DNA of 64,000 bases from Arachnia propionica (GCF_003932785.1 NZ_RQYT01000008.1:30811-94810), one strand, 5' to 3'. Numbered from the stretch's first letter, positions 1 to 9,543 are shown. The notes: generated by a model from the sequence alone, not told the origin. Translations and numbers: made by a program.

Positions 1-776
1 AGGTCGGCGCGCTGCACCAGCTCCTGGTCACCGAGCCGCACCACACCGGTCTCGCCGACCAGCTCGCACTGGATGTCGTAGCCGTACTGGCAGTTGACGA
101 ACACCTCGTCGTCGACCCGCACCCCGGAGGTGGTCTCCAGGATGAGCACGAGCGGGTCCTGCAGGTGCGGGAACCGATGGCTGGTGCGCTTCGGCTTGTC
201 GACACGGACCCGGGTGAACTCCTCGCCGAGCAGCCACCGCATGGTGTCGATCTCGTGGATGGCGGTGTCGTTGATGGCCATGTCCCACGTGTACATCTCC
301 GGCACTGTCGGGTTGCGGTGCGCGTTGTGGACCATGAGGGCCTCGCCGATCTCGCCCGCGTCGAGCAGCTGCTTCATCTCCTGGTAGGAGGGGTCGAAGC
401 GGCGCATGAAACCGACGGTGACGAGGCGTTTCCCAGCTCGCTGCTCGGCCTCCATGATCCGCACGCACGCGTCGGCCGTCGGCGCGAGGGGCTTCTCGCA
501 GAACACGTACTTGCCCGCCTCGATCGCGGCGATGACATCCACCTCGTGGGCGGGGCCGTAGCTGCAGATCATCACCGCGTCGACCTCGGGTGAGGCGATG
601 AGCTCGGCCGAGCTGGTGAAGGCGCGACCGTCGATCAGCTCCGCCACCTTGGCGGCGTTGTCGGCGTTGAGGTCGGCGACGGCGACGACGCGGCCGCCCG
701 CGATGACCGAGTGGATGCGGTGGATGTGGGCCTGCCCCATGCCGCCGGGGCCGATCATTCCGATGCGCAGCGTCAT
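1..776 (-). CDS. Gfo/Idh/MocA family NAD(P)-dependent oxidoreductase, 3' end outside window
   Basis: Probably oxidises an inositol- or sugar-type substrate in the cytoplasm. Reading leftward from the ATG at 776, the protein opens with a Rossmann motif ([17 protein letters not shown]) and continues with the family signature EKPLAP at about residue 95, followed by the substrate-domain motif [18 protein letters not shown]. About 258 residues are visible and the frame is still open at the window edge; the family is usually 330-390 residues. It lies 8 bp downstream of an IolE-like isomerase on the same strand, so the two are likely co-transcribed. Family assignment is firm; calling it inositol 2-dehydrogenase (IolG) is inference from the neighbour. 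Confidence 0.88.
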   Translation of the reverse strand, partial: MTLRIGMIGPGGMGQAHIHRIHSVIAGGRVVAVADLNADNAAKVAELIDGRAFTSSAELIASPEVDAVMICSYGPAHEVDVIAAIEAGKYVFCEKPLAPTADACVRIMEAEQRAGKRLVTVGFMRRFDPSYQEMKQLLDAGEIGEALMVHNAHRNPTVPEMYTWDMAINDTAIHEIDTMRWLLGEEFTRVRVDKPKRTSHRFPHLQDPLVLILETTSGVRVDDEVFVNCQYGYDIQCELVGETGVVRLGDQELVQRAD

Positions 777-784
777 GTCACACC

Positions 785-1711
785 TCACTTCACGCCGAGT
801 CCGATGGAGGCCAGGTATTCGCGGACCTTGATGGCATTGGGCAGCGGGTAGGACGGGTCACAGCCGTACATGTCCTGCTCGCAGATGACGTAGAGCTCCT
901 TGTCGAGGTCGGCCAGCGCCTCGACAAGGCTCGGCATGTCTGGCTCGCCCTCCGGGGGTGGCACCGAGCAGCCCGCCTTGACCGCCTTGACGAACGGCCA
1001 GTCCTCGTCGTGGGCCTGTTTCACGATCTTCGGGTCCATCGCCTTGATGTGGACGTACTCGATGCGTTCCGGGTAGTCCTTGATGAGTTCGATGTTGTCG
1101 GCCATGCCGTAGACGATGTGGCCGGTGTCGAGGCAGAAACCGACGTACTCGGGGTCGGTTGCCCGGAAGATCCGGTCGATGTCCTCCCGGGTCTCGATGT
1201 GGGAGTCGCCGTGGGGGTGGAGGACGAGCTTGAGTCCGTAGTCCTCCTTCATCATCCGGCCGAGCCGGTTCGCGTTGGTGATGTAGAGCTGCCAGGCGTC
1301 CCCGTCGAGGTGGCGCACGTCGGTGTACTCGCCGGTGTGCTCGTCGCGGAACATCGGCGGCAGGTGGACGACGTACTCCGCGCCCACGGCGGCGTGGGTC
1401 TCGCCGACGCGGCGGAACAGGTCCTCCGTGTCGGCCCAGGCCTCGGCCTTGTGGAGGATGCCCCAGGCGGTGCCCGCGACGACCCGGAAGCCGCGCGCCC
1501 CCATCTCGTCGGCGAGTCGCTTCGGGTCGGTGGGGAAGTAACCGAAGGGGCCGGTCTCCATGACGGAGAACCCAGCCTCGGCCATCTGGTCGAGAGCCTG
1601 CTCCCAGGGGATCTGCAGCGGGTCCTCGGGGAACCAGACACCCCACTGGTCGGGGCACACGCCGAGGGTGAGCTTGTTGTAGCGGGGGTCGGGGTTGCGG
1701 GACTTGTCCAT
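785..1711 (-). CDS. sugar phosphate isomerase/epimerase, TIM-barrel (IolE/AP-endonuclease-2 fold)
   Basis: A cytoplasmic xylose-isomerase-like TIM barrel of 308 residues, the fold of inosose dehydratases and sugar epimerases. The N-terminus has [15 protein letters not shown], as in IolE-type proteins. Metal-site motifs [11 protein letters not shown] and FCLDTGHI are present, and CEQDMYG lies near the C-terminus. I chose the ATG at 1711 because GGAGG sits 7 nt upstream; an upstream in-frame ATG at 1738 would add nine residues but has no clear ribosome site. It is probably first in a leftward operon with the oxidoreductase that follows, and is divergent from a second oxidoreductase. The exact substrate cannot be read from sequence. 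Confidence 0.85.
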   Translation of the reverse strand: MDKSRNPDPRYNKLTLGVCPDQWGVWFPEDPLQIPWEQALDQMAEAGFSVMETGPFGYFPTDPKRLADEMGARGFRVVAGTAWGILHKAEAWADTEDLFRRVGETHAAVGAEYVVHLPPMFRDEHTGEYTDVRHLDGDAWQLYITNANRLGRMMKEDYGLKLVLHPHGDSHIETREDIDRIFRATDPEYVGFCLDTGHIVYGMADNIELIKDYPERIEYVHIKAMDPKIVKQAHDEDWPFVKAVKAGCSVPPPEGEPDMPSLVEALADLDKELYVICEQDMYGCDPSYPLPNAIKVREYLASIGLGVK

Positions 1712-1749
1712 CGCGGGGCCTCCAAGGGTGCGCTTCATCGGGCAGCTTC

Positions 1750-1779
1750 AGCGTAGGACTGCTGAAATTGTGCTGTCAA
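1750..1779 (-). promoter_or_regulatory. candidate promoter for the leftward isomerase/oxidoreductase operon
   Basis: On the minus strand, TTGACA (1779-1774) is followed after 18 bp by TACGCT (1755-1750). This lies in the divergent region just before the isomerase start. The -35 is consensus and the -10 is weak. Confidence 0.4.
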
Positions 1780-1904
1780 TTGGTTCTTGAAGTCCCGATG
1801 ATGCTGCGAATCGTGTTCAAAATCCGGCGTGATCAGGCGCGAGTGAATCCTGTAATGTGCAGACAAGAACGCGCCATCGTGGGTGCGGCAGAGTGGAGGT
1901 CAAC

Positions 1905-3095
1905 GTGGAACGCAGGATCATCGGTGTGGGGGTCATCAGCCTCGGCTGGATGGGAAGGCTCCACGCCCGGAGCTATCGGGCCCTCGCGGAGCGGTTCCAG
2001 GACCTCGGGGCGGACGTGTGTCTCGTCGCCGCCGCTGACACCCAGGAGGCGGTGTGCGAGGAGGCGGTGAACGCGCTCGGTTTCGAACGGGCCTACCGCG
2101 ACTACCGTGAGCTGCTCCGCGACCCGGACGTCGACGTCGTGAGCATCTGCTCCCCGAACTTCCTCCACCACGAGATGGCGATGGCGGCCATCGAGGCGGG
2201 CAAGCCGTTCTGGATCGAGAAGCCGATGGGGGTCAGCGCGGCTGAGTCGCGGGAGATCGCCGAGGCGGCGGATCGGGCCGGCCTGGTGACCGCCGTCGGC
2301 TTCAACTACCGCCACACCCCGGCCATCCAGCGGGCCCGGCGGCTCATCCGCGACGGCAGGCTCGGGCGGATCACCAACGTGCGCTGCTGGCTCATCGCCG
2401 ATTACGCCAGCTCGCCGACGGGGCCGCTCACCTGGCGGCACAGCATCGCCAAGTGTGGACACGGAGTCCTCGGTGACCTGCTCAGCCATGGGGCCGATCT
2501 CGTCCAGTACGTCGCGGGACGGGTGACGGCCGTCACGGCCACCACCTCACAGTGCATCACGGAGCGCCCCATTCCCACGAAGATCGGGGTGGGTCACACC
2601 GGCTGGGAGGTCTCCGACGAGATGGGGGCCGTCGAGAATGAGGACCTCGTCGCGATGATCGCGAAGTTGGAGGGTGGCGCCTTCGCCACGTTGGAGGCCA
2701 GCCGGATCGCCGTCGGGCCGCGCGCTGAGTACGTGCTCGAGGTGTACGGCACGAACGGGTCGCTGCGCTGGAACTTCGAGCACCTCAATGACCTGGAGAT
2801 CTGCATCGGCGTGGACCAGGAGTTCCAGGGCTACACCAGGGTCATGGCGGGGCCGGACTTCCCGGGATTCTCGACCTTCCAGCCGGGTGCGGGGACGTCG
2901 ATGGGCTTCGATGACATGAAGGCCGTGGAGGCGTCGCTGTTCATCCGCTCCGTCGTGACCGGCGAGCAGCTGGCCCCATCGGCTGCGGACTGCTGGGCGG
3001 CTGCGGAGATCGACGAGGCCGCGGTGCGTTCTGCGGCCGACGGGCAGTGGCACGAGATCCCCGACGTCACGGGACGGACCACCTGGGCCGAGTGA
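1905..3095 (+). CDS. Gfo/Idh/MocA family oxidoreductase
   Basis: A second NAD(P)-dependent sugar/inositol dehydrogenase-like protein of 396 residues. It starts VERRIIGVGVISLGWMGRLH (Rossmann turn), has the catalytic-domain signature EKPMGV, then AVGFNYRHTPAIQRAR, and a C-terminal substrate domain. The GTG at 1905 has GGAGG 5 nt upstream and starts the natural N-terminus; an open frame extends to 1857 without support. It is transcribed divergently from the isomerase/oxidoreductase pair, so the three genes probably form one catabolic locus. Its closeness to tRNA-Ser(UGA), 62 bp downstream, is incidental. The substrate is unknown. Confidence 0.87.
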   Translation: MERRIIGVGVISLGWMGRLHARSYRALAERFQDLGADVCLVAAADTQEAVCEEAVNALGFERAYRDYRELLRDPDVDVVSICSPNFLHHEMAMAAIEAGKPFWIEKPMGVSAAESREIAEAADRAGLVTAVGFNYRHTPAIQRARRLIRDGRLGRITNVRCWLIADYASSPTGPLTWRHSIAKCGHGVLGDLLSHGADLVQYVAGRVTAVTATTSQCITERPIPTKIGVGHTGWEVSDEMGAVENEDLVAMIAKLEGGAFATLEASRIAVGPRAEYVLEVYGTNGSLRWNFEHLNDLEICIGVDQEFQGYTRVMAGPDFPGFSTFQPGAGTSMGFDDMKAVEASLFIRSVVTGEQLAPSAADCWAAAEIDEAAVRSAADGQWHEIPDVTGRTTWAE

Positions 3096-3157
3096 CCGCT
3101 CCCCGCTCGCGCGCGCTCCATCCCCTATGATGGGTGCGCGCGGGCGCATGTCCGTGT

Positions 3158-3240
3158 GGCGAGATCGCATAGTGGACTAGTGCAGCCGCCTTGAAAGCGG
3201 CCGAGGGAAACCTCCGTGGGTTCGAATCCCACTCTCGCCG
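3158..3240 (+). tRNA. tRNA-Ser(UGA)
   Basis: Acceptor strands GGCGAGA (3158-3164) and TCTCGCC (3233-3239) pair, with G as discriminator base. The anticodon loop CTTGAAA gives anticodon UGA, between GCCGC/GCGGC stems. A long variable arm (AGG-GAAA-CCT) and the T-loop GGTTCGAATCC mark a class II serine tRNA. CCA is not encoded. Confidence 0.95.
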
Positions 3241-3243
3241 CCG

Positions 3244-5157
3244 TCATTCCTCGGGGTGGTAGGCGCAGGCGTCGGAGATGACCTCTGCGGGCGGTGCCTC
3301 CGACTCCGTGGCCTTCGGGGCCTCCGACTTGTTCGGCTTGGCCTCCTGGGTGGACTCCTCCGGCTTCTGGGGCTTCGCCTCCTCGGTCGGCGTCACCTCG
3401 GGGACGGGGGCCGACGACGTGGGCTCGGCGGTCGTGGTGGGTGCGGCCGACTCGGTTGCGGTGCCGGTGGCGCCGATGGCCTCCGCGACGGAGCGTCGCA
3501 TCTCCTTGAAGTCGGGGTTCCCGTACACGTAGCCGTACGACCCGTCGACGAACTGGAGCCGGGTGACGTCAGCGTCCTTGACCTTGAGGGCGAGCTCGAC
3601 GATCGGCTGGAGGGCGTCCTGCGGGATGTCGGTCATCACCATGTCCTTGGAGGCCTTGGCGATGGCCTCGTAGGAGGTGAGCATCGTCTGCGGGTTCGCC
3701 TGGCGGATGACCGCGCCCACGAGGCAGGACTGACGGGCCATGCGGTCGTAGTCGTCCACCCCGTAGCGGCTGCGGGCGTACCACATGGCGTGGTAGCCGT
3801 CGAGGTGGCGGTTCGGGCCGGGCTCCAGGTAGCCGTGGGGCCTGACGCCGGCATCCTTGTTGCCGCCGATGGGGATCTTCCTGTTGATGTTGACGGTGAC
3901 GCCGCCCATGGCGTCGATGAGTTGCTGCAGCCCGTCGATGTTGATGAGGGCGAAGTAGTGGATCTTGAGGCCAGTGATGCCCTCGACCCCGAGCTTGAGG
4001 GCCTCGGCCCCGGGGTAGGTGGCGGGGCTGACGGCCTTGGTCATCTCGGGGTGGTCGCCGTTGACGGTGCGTTCCCAGATGGCGTTGATGTACCACTCGG
4101 CGGGGTTGTCGTTGGGGTTGGTGAAGCCCTTCGGGAAGACCTTGGCGAGCTTGGACCCCTTCGGGAAGGGCGTGAACTGGACGTTGCGTGGGATCTGGAC
4201 CAGCGTCGTGGCACCGGTGGCGGTGTCGATGGAGGCCACCATGATGGTGTCGGTGCGGGGCACGTAGACGCCGTTGTTGTCCTTCTTCCGTGTCTCGGTG
4301 CTGTCCGCGCCGAGCAGCATGATGTTGAGGCGCGGCATGCCCTCCCAGACATTGGAGCCGGCGACGATGGTGGGTCGGCTCGTCGAGACGACCTCGTTGG
4401 CCTCCTTGAACACGGAGTTGACGAGGTCGCGGCTGGACAGGGCGTAGCGGGCACCGACGGCGAGGGGTGCGCCGATGCAGAAGGTCAGGGTTGCGACGAG
4501 GCCGGCGCCGAGGGCGCGTCGCCCCAACCGGAGTCCCGGGGGGCGGGTCAGCAGGTGGGTCGCGGTGACCAGCAGCACCCAGGAGATCGCGAGGGCGATG
4601 AGCAGGGCGGTGATGATGGCGAGGGAGTCGGGGTTGACGGCGAGTCCGGCGAGTCGCCCGAGATCGGTGAGCGCGGTGTAGCCGACGACGCCGAGGCACG
4701 CCAGGAAGGTGACGGGGGCGAGGACGCCGAGGAGTCTGGCCCAGCGGGGTTTCGTCCCGACCAGCCCCACGCCGGGCAGGAGCGCGCTGGCGGTGGTGAG
4801 GAGGAGGCTGCGTTTGAGGGAGGAGCGGGTGGGTTCGATGCCCGCATCCTTGCTGTTGGCGGCGGGAGAGGGCGGCTCGGGTGTGGGCGCGTCGTCGTGC
4901 GTCTCGGGACGGAAGAATCGGTCGTCGGGTCGGAAGGGGGCGTCGTCGCGCCCGGCGTCGATGCCCTCGTCGGAGAGGTGCCGGGGGAGCGGGTCGAGGG
5001 GGGCACCGTGTCGGGGCGCGGGTGAGATGTACTCGTAGCGTGGGGCGGCGCTCCTGCGCGGCTGCTCGAGTGTCGTCTCGTTCTCGGTCGGAGGGGGTTC
5101 CGGGCCACGACGAGGAGAACCCTCCCGGTAGAACCCGGAGTACTTCCCGTCGGACAA
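3244..5157 (-). CDS. LytR-CpsA-Psr (LCP) family glycopolymer-transfer protein
   Basis: LCP enzymes attach lipid-linked glycopolymers to peptidoglycan at the outer face of the membrane. The product is 637 residues. A charged, proline-rich cytoplasmic N-terminus (about 1-130) is followed by four hydrophobic segments (about 135-250). The extracellular LCP domain then shows IMLLGADSTE, RTDTIMVASID, QIPRN, VTVNINRKIPIGG and YARSRYGVDDYDRMARQ, with the usual Asp/Arg set for pyrophosphate binding. The C-terminus is a long Pro/Thr/Glu/Ala-rich tail. I chose TTG at 5157 because GGGAGGT lies 6 nt upstream; the in-frame ATGs at 5178 and 5175 lie upstream of that Shine-Dalgarno. The gene converges on tRNA-Ser(UGA), ending 3 bp from it. 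Confidence 0.9.
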   Translation of the reverse strand: MSDGKYSGFYREGSPRRGPEPPPTENETTLEQPRRSAAPRYEYISPAPRHGAPLDPLPRHLSDEGIDAGRDDAPFRPDDRFFRPETHDDAPTPEPPSPAANSKDAGIEPTRSSLKRSLLLTTASALLPGVGLVGTKPRWARLLGVLAPVTFLACLGVVGYTALTDLGRLAGLAVNPDSLAIITALLIALAISWVLLVTATHLLTRPPGLRLGRRALGAGLVATLTFCIGAPLAVGARYALSSRDLVNSVFKEANEVVSTSRPTIVAGSNVWEGMPRLNIMLLGADSTETRKKDNNGVYVPRTDTIMVASIDTATGATTLVQIPRNVQFTPFPKGSKLAKVFPKGFTNPNDNPAEWYINAIWERTVNGDHPEMTKAVSPATYPGAEALKLGVEGITGLKIHYFALINIDGLQQLIDAMGGVTVNINRKIPIGGNKDAGVRPHGYLEPGPNRHLDGYHAMWYARSRYGVDDYDRMARQSCLVGAVIRQANPQTMLTSYEAIAKASKDMVMTDIPQDALQPIVELALKVKDADVTRLQFVDGSYGYVYGNPDFKEMRRSVAEAIGATGTATESAAPTTTAEPTSSAPVPEVTPTEEAKPQKPEESTQEAKPNKSEAPKATESEAPPAEVISDACAYHPEE

Positions 5158-5320
5158 GACGGCACCTCCCTTCATCACGTCAAGGTTCCTGCCAGTGTAC
5201 TTGCCCTCCGAAGGGCCAAGCGGTCAAGCATTCAGCGGCTGTGAGCGACGGGGTGGGGAACGGCCGGAGCCGATCAGGGTTGCCGCCCCCGTCGCGCCTC
5301 GGTTACCCTTGTCCGGTCGT

Positions 5321-5410
5321 GGAGGTGTCGCCTAGTACGGTCTATGGCGCCCGCCTGCTAAGCGGGTTTGGGACTCAATCCCATCGCGGGTTCAAATCCC
5401 GCCACCTCCG
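5321..5410 (+). tRNA. tRNA-Ser(GCU), integration target of the mobile element
   Basis: Acceptor strands GGAGGTG (5321-5327) and CACCTCC (5403-5409) pair, with discriminator G. The anticodon loop CTGCTAA gives GCU between CCCGC/GCGGG stems, with a long class II variable arm and T-loop GGTTCAAATCC. The last six bases (5405-5410) are the first bases of the 68-bp direct repeat bounding the mobile element, so the tRNA stays intact after integration. Confidence 0.95.
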
Positions 5411-7112
5411 CCAGACGACGCTTACTCGAACCCTCGGTGGCAACACCGGGGGTTCGTTGCGTGTCGGGGGCGCCTGCGGGTGTCCCCGTTCGCGTTGTGA
5501 GGGCCTGTGGGGCGTTCGGGGCGTCGTGGACGGTCTCATGGTCGTCTGGTGGGGTTCCGGTGCCTGTGAGGGCGTCGTGGAGGGTGGCAAAGGGTTCTTT
5601 GAGGGTGGAGGTGGTGACGGTGGTGGTTTTGGTGGTGGTGTCGTCGAGGTGGATGGCTTCGAAGAGGGCATGGCAGAGCAGGCCGCGGACGGCGTCGGGG
5701 ACGTGGGTGTAGAGGGCGCCGATGTCGGTCATGAGGTCGAGGCAGGTGGTCAGCACGTCATGCCCGATGGCCAGGCGCTGGTCGGTGTCGCGTTTCTCGT
5801 CCTCGAGTCGGGTTCGGGTGTTCTCGATTGTGCGGAGGCGCTGTTTGGCGGCGTCGCGGGGGATGTCGCCGTCGGCGAGGAGGTCGATGACGCGTTCTTC
5901 CTGGGCGGCCAGGGTGCGTAGTTGTTCGGTGACGGCGCGGTTCATCTCGCGGATGGTGGCGTGGTGGTGGTCGAGGGCTGCGGTGAGTTGCTGTTGGGTG
6001 CGTTCGGCCCATTCTGGTTGGAGGCTGATGCCGGTCACATGGCGTTCGACGGCTTCTTCGACCAGCGCCACGGGCAGGTAGGGCATGTCGCAGTGGCCTT
6101 CTTGGCGGCCACGGCAGAGGTAGTAGGCGTAGGTGCCGCCTTTGCCCTTGGCCTGGGTGTAGACGAAGCGGCTGGTGCGTCCTTGGGCTCGGCAGCGGTC
6201 GCAGAAGAGGATGCCGGTTTTGAGGTAGTGGTGGTGGATGCGGTCGCGGGTGTTGTTGGAGCGCAGGGCTCGGACGTCCTGGACGCGGTCGAAGAGTTCC
6301 TGGCTGACCAGGGGCTGGTGGCGGCCCTTGAACTGTTCACCTTTGAAGGTGACGATGCCGGTGTAGTAGGGGTTGGCGAGCAAGCGGTGCAGCGCGGCGA
6401 TGGAGATGGGCCTCGGCGTCGGGTAGCGGCGGGTCGGTCGGGATTTCAAGCCGAGGTCGGCCATGGTGATCTGGAGCTGCTCGATGGAGTAGTCGCCAGT
6501 GGCGTATAGCTCGAACGCCTTACGGATGAGGGGACCACGCTCGGGGTCGACGCCGATGGTGTTCACGCGGCGTCCCTCGACGTAGTCAGTGATGTTCAGA
6601 TACCCCAGTGGGGCGACGCCGCTGGTGCCGCCCTGTTCGATCTTGCGGCGCAGCTTGATGCGGATATCAGCTCCGTCGGCGGCGGAGCGGTATTCATTGA
6701 CGGTGGCGAGCATGCCGTGGACGAGCTGGCCCTCGGGGGTCTCGTCGATGTTCTCGGTGGCGGAGATGAGCGCCACGCGGGCGGTGCGGAGCTCCATCAT
6801 GGTCACGGCGTCGTCGAAGCGGTTGCGGTTCAGGCGGGAGAGCTTGTAGACGATGACGTACTCGACGTCCTTCTGCTGGCGGATGCGGGTCATCATCTTG
6901 CGGAACTCAGGACGGTTCGTAGTGTTGGTGCCGCTGCGGCCGAGTTCGACGTACTCCCCGACGACCTGAATGCCCAGTTGCTTGGCCTTGGCCTTGCAGA
7001 TTTTCCGCTGGGTCGGGATGGACAAGCCCTCGGGGTCGTAGTCGGTGCGAACCTGCGATGGGTCAGAGACTCGCAGGTACAGCACGGCGCGTTGTGGGGT
7101 GGTCTCAGTCAT
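5358..7112 (-). CDS. large serine recombinase (integrase) whose 3' end overlaps attL and tRNA-Ser
   Basis: Site-specific recombinase of 584 residues that presumably inserts and excises the element. The resolvase domain carries the catalytic serine in YLRVSDPSQ (Ser16) and the arginine-rich [12 protein letters not shown] near residue 100. A recombinase domain (about 170-290) follows, then a zinc-ribbon CDRC near residue 310 with its partner cysteine in YYLCRGR. A coiled coil (about 385-450) is next, and then a low-complexity Thr/Pro tail. The start has GGGAGGAG upstream. The last 15 residues ([15 protein letters not shown]) are encoded by tRNA sequence outside the element, so this C-terminus exists only in the integrated state. 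Codons up to residue 569 are element-encoded. It is third in a leftward operon after XRE and ImmA, with a 3-bp gap. Confidence 0.93.
   Translation of the reverse strand: MTETTPQRAVLYLRVSDPSQVRTDYDPEGLSIPTQRKICKAKAKQLGIQVVGEYVELGRSGTNTTNRPEFRKMMTRIRQQKDVEYVIVYKLSRLNRNRFDDAVTMMELRTARVALISATENIDETPEGQLVHGMLATVNEYRSAADGADIRIKLRRKIEQGGTSGVAPLGYLNITDYVEGRRVNTIGVDPERGPLIRKAFELYATGDYSIEQLQITMADLGLKSRPTRRYPTPRPISIAALHRLLANPYYTGIVTFKGEQFKGRHQPLVSQELFDRVQDVRALRSNNTRDRIHHHYLKTGILFCDRCRAQGRTSRFVYTQAKGKGGTYAYYLCRGRQEGHCDMPYLPVALVEEAVERHVTGISLQPEWAERTQQQLTAALDHHHATIREMNRAVTEQLRTLAAQEERVIDLLADGDIPRDAAKQRLRTIENTRTRLEDEKRDTDQRLAIGHDVLTTCLDLMTDIGALYTHVPDAVRGLLCHALFEAIHLDDTTTKTTTVTTSTLKEPFATLHDALTGTGTPPDDHETVHDAPNAPQALTTRTGTPAGAPDTQRTPGVATEGSSKRRLAEVAGFEPAMGLSPKPA
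5405..5472. repeat. left attachment repeat (attL), 68 bp
   Basis: Identical over 68 bp to 28191-28258; the first mismatches are at 5404/28190 and 5473/28259. It contains the tRNA 3' end CCTCCG and a hairpin that probably terminates the tRNA. The integrase frame reads through the whole repeat. Confidence 0.93.
5427..5456 (+). terminator. terminator-like hairpin after tRNA-Ser(GCU), inside attL
   Basis: CGAACCCTCGGTG (5427-5439), loop GCAA, then CACCGGGGGTTCG (5444-5456); 13-bp arms with one G-T wobble. It lies 17 bp after the tRNA and is duplicated at 28213-28242 in attR. Confidence 0.6.
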
Positions 7113-7115
7113 GCT

Positions 7116-7814
7116 TTATCTCCTCCCGTAGTGCGGTTGTTGGATGGTGAAGCGCTGCGGCTGCCAGCGTGGGGTGTGGATGGGGCGGGCGCAGCGGGCT
7201 GGTAGGGGTTCGGGGTCGAGGGGACGGGCGATGCCGGTCTGGTCGATGCGGACGCGGATGGCGGCTTCGGACACGGCGAAGTGGTCGGCCAGGGCGGTGG
7301 TGGTTTGGAGTCCGGCGGCCCAGGCCTGTTTCAGGGCGGTGCGCGGGACGAGGGCGCAGCCTGCGAAGTAGTCGGCGGCCCGTTCTGCCTGCTCGTGGGC
7401 GGTCGGCTGCGGGGAGCGGCTCCAGTAACGCCTGGTGGTCGCAGGCTGGTGTTCGGTGTACAGCCAGTGGGTCTGGCCGTGGTCGATGATGTGCTTGAAC
7501 TCGTGCAGCATGGTGAAGCGCTGCCGTACCTCGGGGTCGCCTGCATTCAGGCAGATGATCCACTCCTTACCGTTCCAGTGGCTCATGCCGGAGACCGGGA
7601 GCGGTTCGTGGACGACGCGGATGCGTGGCAGCTGGGCCAAGTGGTCTTCGGTGATCCCGGTGAGCTGGTAGCTAGGGTGGCTGGCGGCGAGGAGGGTGCA
7701 GAGTTTGGCGGCCTGGCGTTCGGCCAGGTTCAGGGCCTCGGTGAAGCTGCAGGCGCGGCGGGGTGTGAGCTGGCGGAGGCTCCTGAGAATGCTTGGTGTG
7801 CTTGATGTGGTCAT
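7116..7814 (-). CDS. ImmA/IrrE family metallo-endopeptidase
   Basis: A cytoplasmic zinc protease of 232 residues. The HExxH site is HEFKH at residues 104-108, preceded by IICLNAGDPEVRQRFTMLH; a C-terminal part resembles a winged or helix-turn-helix segment (ALADHFAVSEAAIRVRI). Members of this family cleave a partner XRE repressor and so induce mobile elements, and here the XRE gene lies 31 bp upstream with the integrase 3 bp downstream. The pair is the likely excision switch. AAAGGAGG lies 4 nt before the ATG. Regulation of the integrase by this pair is inference from order and family. Confidence 0.9.
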   Translation of the reverse strand: MTTSSTPSILRSLRQLTPRRACSFTEALNLAERQAAKLCTLLAASHPSYQLTGITEDHLAQLPRIRVVHEPLPVSGMSHWNGKEWIICLNAGDPEVRQRFTMLHEFKHIIDHGQTHWLYTEHQPATTRRYWSRSPQPTAHEQAERAADYFAGCALVPRTALKQAWAAGLQTTTALADHFAVSEAAIRVRIDQTGIARPLDPEPLPARCARPIHTPRWQPQRFTIQQPHYGRR

Positions 7815-7845
7815 GGAGCCTCCTTTCGTGTGAAGCAGTTGTGGT

Positions 7846-8346
7846 TTATCTGATGCGCCCGGTTGGTCCGGGGTGTGCGGGGTCTTCGTCCTCGCCCGGG
7901 GTGGGGCCGGTGGTGTGTTCGTCGATGCCGTATTTGCCAGCGATGCGTTGAAATGCGGCCGTGATCTCGTCGTGGGCCTCGGGTGGCAGCTGTCGGTACT
8001 TGGTGCGCAGATATGGCGTGAAGGTGGGCAGTGTAGGGGTGAGGTTGTAGCCAGCAGCCTCGATGATTTCCAAGGGCTCGACCCCGTAGGTCTCGGTCAG
8101 GGCCAGCAGGCGGTCGATGCGAGTGCTGGGTGTCTTGCCCTGTTCGAGGAGGGAGATGGCGCCCAGTGAGATGCCGGATTCGGCGGCCGCCTGACGGACG
8201 CTCAGGCCTGCGGCCTCGCGGGCTTCCCGCAGCAAGCGCCCGAGTTTGGGTTGGGGTCTGGCCCGGGGCGGAATCCCCCGCGCGGTCCCGGAATGCGGGA
8301 GGGTACCCTGAGAAATGGGCGTGGAAATGTGGCGTGGTTCGTTCAT
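7846..8346 (-). CDS. XRE-family helix-turn-helix regulator (element repressor candidate)
   Basis: A 166-residue DNA-binding protein. The helix-turn-helix spans about residues 35-90 (LGRLLREAREAAGLSVRQAA, then ESGISLGAISLLEQGKTPST), followed by a helical C-terminal region, with a disordered Pro/Arg-rich N-terminus. It is first gene of the operon with ImmA and the integrase, the classic repressor-antirepressor arrangement of Gram-positive elements. The ATG lies 6 nt after a TACAAT -10 box, so the mRNA is probably leaderless. Confidence 0.88.
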   Translation of the reverse strand: MNEPRHISTPISQGTLPHSGTARGIPPRARPQPKLGRLLREAREAAGLSVRQAAAESGISLGAISLLEQGKTPSTRIDRLLALTETYGVEPLEIIEAAGYNLTPTLPTFTPYLRTKYRQLPPEAHDEITAAFQRIAGKYGIDEHTTGPTPGEDEDPAHPGPTGRIR

Positions 8347-8352
8347 ATTTCT

Positions 8353-8381
8353 ATTGTACGCTCCGCGTTTAGAATTGTGAA
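8353..8381 (-). promoter_or_regulatory. promoter of the XRE-ImmA-integrase operon
   Basis: On the minus strand, TTCACA (8381-8376), a 17-bp spacer and TACAAT (8358-8353) precede the ATG at 8346. Transcription would begin at or next to the start codon. Confidence 0.55.
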
Positions 8382-8499
8382 CGGGTTTGGTGGATATTAC
8401 AACGGTTTATAGGGGTAGTGGGGCTTGGTCGAGCGATCAGTCCTGCAGCCCTCGCGCAGTCATCTAGCTATGGCCGCACCTATGCGATACAATATCCTT

Positions 8500-9543
8500 A
8501 TGCAGGATAGCAATCTTCCTCGACTCTCGGGCAAACTGATCCGCAACTCCACAGCTGAGTTTTTGATCTTCACCAGCCAAGAGGGTGGATCCAGTATCGA
8601 AGCTCGGTACGAAGAGGGAACCATCTGGCTGAGCCAAAAATTGATGGCTGAGCTGTTCGGCACCTCTCGGGAGAACATAACGCTACATCTTCGCAACATC
8701 TATGACGATGGTGAGCTTGAAGAGATGGCAACCTGTAAGGATTTCTTACAGGTTCGCCAAGAAGGGTCACGGCAAGTCAAACGCCGAGTGGCCCACTACA
8801 ACCTCGATGCCATCATCTCGGTGGGTTACCGGGTCAACTCGGTGCGCGCCACCCAGTTTCGCCAGTGGGCTACCCAGGTGCTGCGTGATTTCGCCATCCG
8901 GGGCTACGTCATCGACCGTCAGCGGATGGAGAACGGAACTTTTCTCGGTGAAGACTACTTCGAGCGACTCCTGGAGGAGATTCGTGAGATCCGTCTGTCC
9001 GAGCGTCGCTTCTACCAGAAGATCACTGATATCTACGCCACCAGTGTGGACTACAACAAGGATGCTCCGACCACCAAGCGCTTCTTCGCCACGGTGCAGA
9101 ACAAGCTGCACTACGCCGTCCACGGCCAGACCGCAGCCGAGCTCATCCAGTCGCGAGCCGACGCTGCTCAACCACACATGGGGTTGACGTCATGGGCTGG
9201 CAGCCCTGATGGCAAGATCCTCCGTAGCGATGTCACGATCGGAAAAAATTACCTCACCCGAGAGGAGCTGGAAGACCTCGGTCGCTTGGTCAACGCCTTC
9301 CTGGACTTGGCGGAATCCCGGGCTCGCCGCCGGATCCCCATGACCATGGAAGACTGGGAGAAGCGGCTGGACGCCTTCTTGAATCTCGATGACCGACAGA
9401 TACTCGACAATGCTGGCAGTGTCTCCAAGTCCCAGGCTGACGACCACGCACTGAGCGAATTTGAGAAGTTCCGCATCGTGCAGGACCAGAGCTACCTCAG
9501 CGATTTCGATCGGCTGAGAAACGGGCTCGGAGAAGAAGCGTGA
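8500..9543 (+). CDS. RhuM-family protein (virulence RhuM/Fic-associated DNA-binding type)
   Basis: A 347-residue cytoplasmic protein of the RhuM family. It shows the typical IWLSQKLMAELFGTSRENIT helix-turn-helix-like start and the RVAHYNLDAIISVGYRVNS motif. FRQWATQVLRDFAIRGYVID follows, then a helical C-terminal half with ATVQNKLHYAVHGQTAAELI. RhuM proteins are common on pathogenicity and defence islands; their biochemical role is not established. I chose the ATG at 8500 because TACAAT (8488-8493) lies 6 nt upstream, which suggests leaderless translation; an open frame reaches back to 8425 with no ribosome site. The gene is divergent from the XRE operon and followed by a good terminator. Confidence 0.85.
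   Translation: MQDSNLPRLSGKLIRNSTAEFLIFTSQEGGSSIEARYEEGTIWLSQKLMAELFGTSRENITLHLRNIYDDGELEEMATCKDFLQVRQEGSRQVKRRVAHYNLDAIISVGYRVNSVRATQFRQWATQVLRDFAIRGYVIDRQRMENGTFLGEDYFERLLEEIREIRLSERRFYQKITDIYATSVDYNKDAPTTKRFFATVQNKLHYAVHGQTAAELIQSRADAAQPHMGLTSWAGSPDGKILRSDVTIGKNYLTREELEDLGRLVNAFLDLAESRARRRIPMTMEDWEKRLDAFLNLDDRQILDNAGSVSKSQADDHALSEFEKFRIVQDQSYLSDFDRLRNGLGEEA

Noticed and set aside
3256..5025. A 589-codon open frame on the plus strand opposite the LCP gene
   Set aside because: Gly/Val/Asp-rich translation typical of an antisense shadow in G+C-rich DNA; the minus-strand LCP protein has clear motifs.
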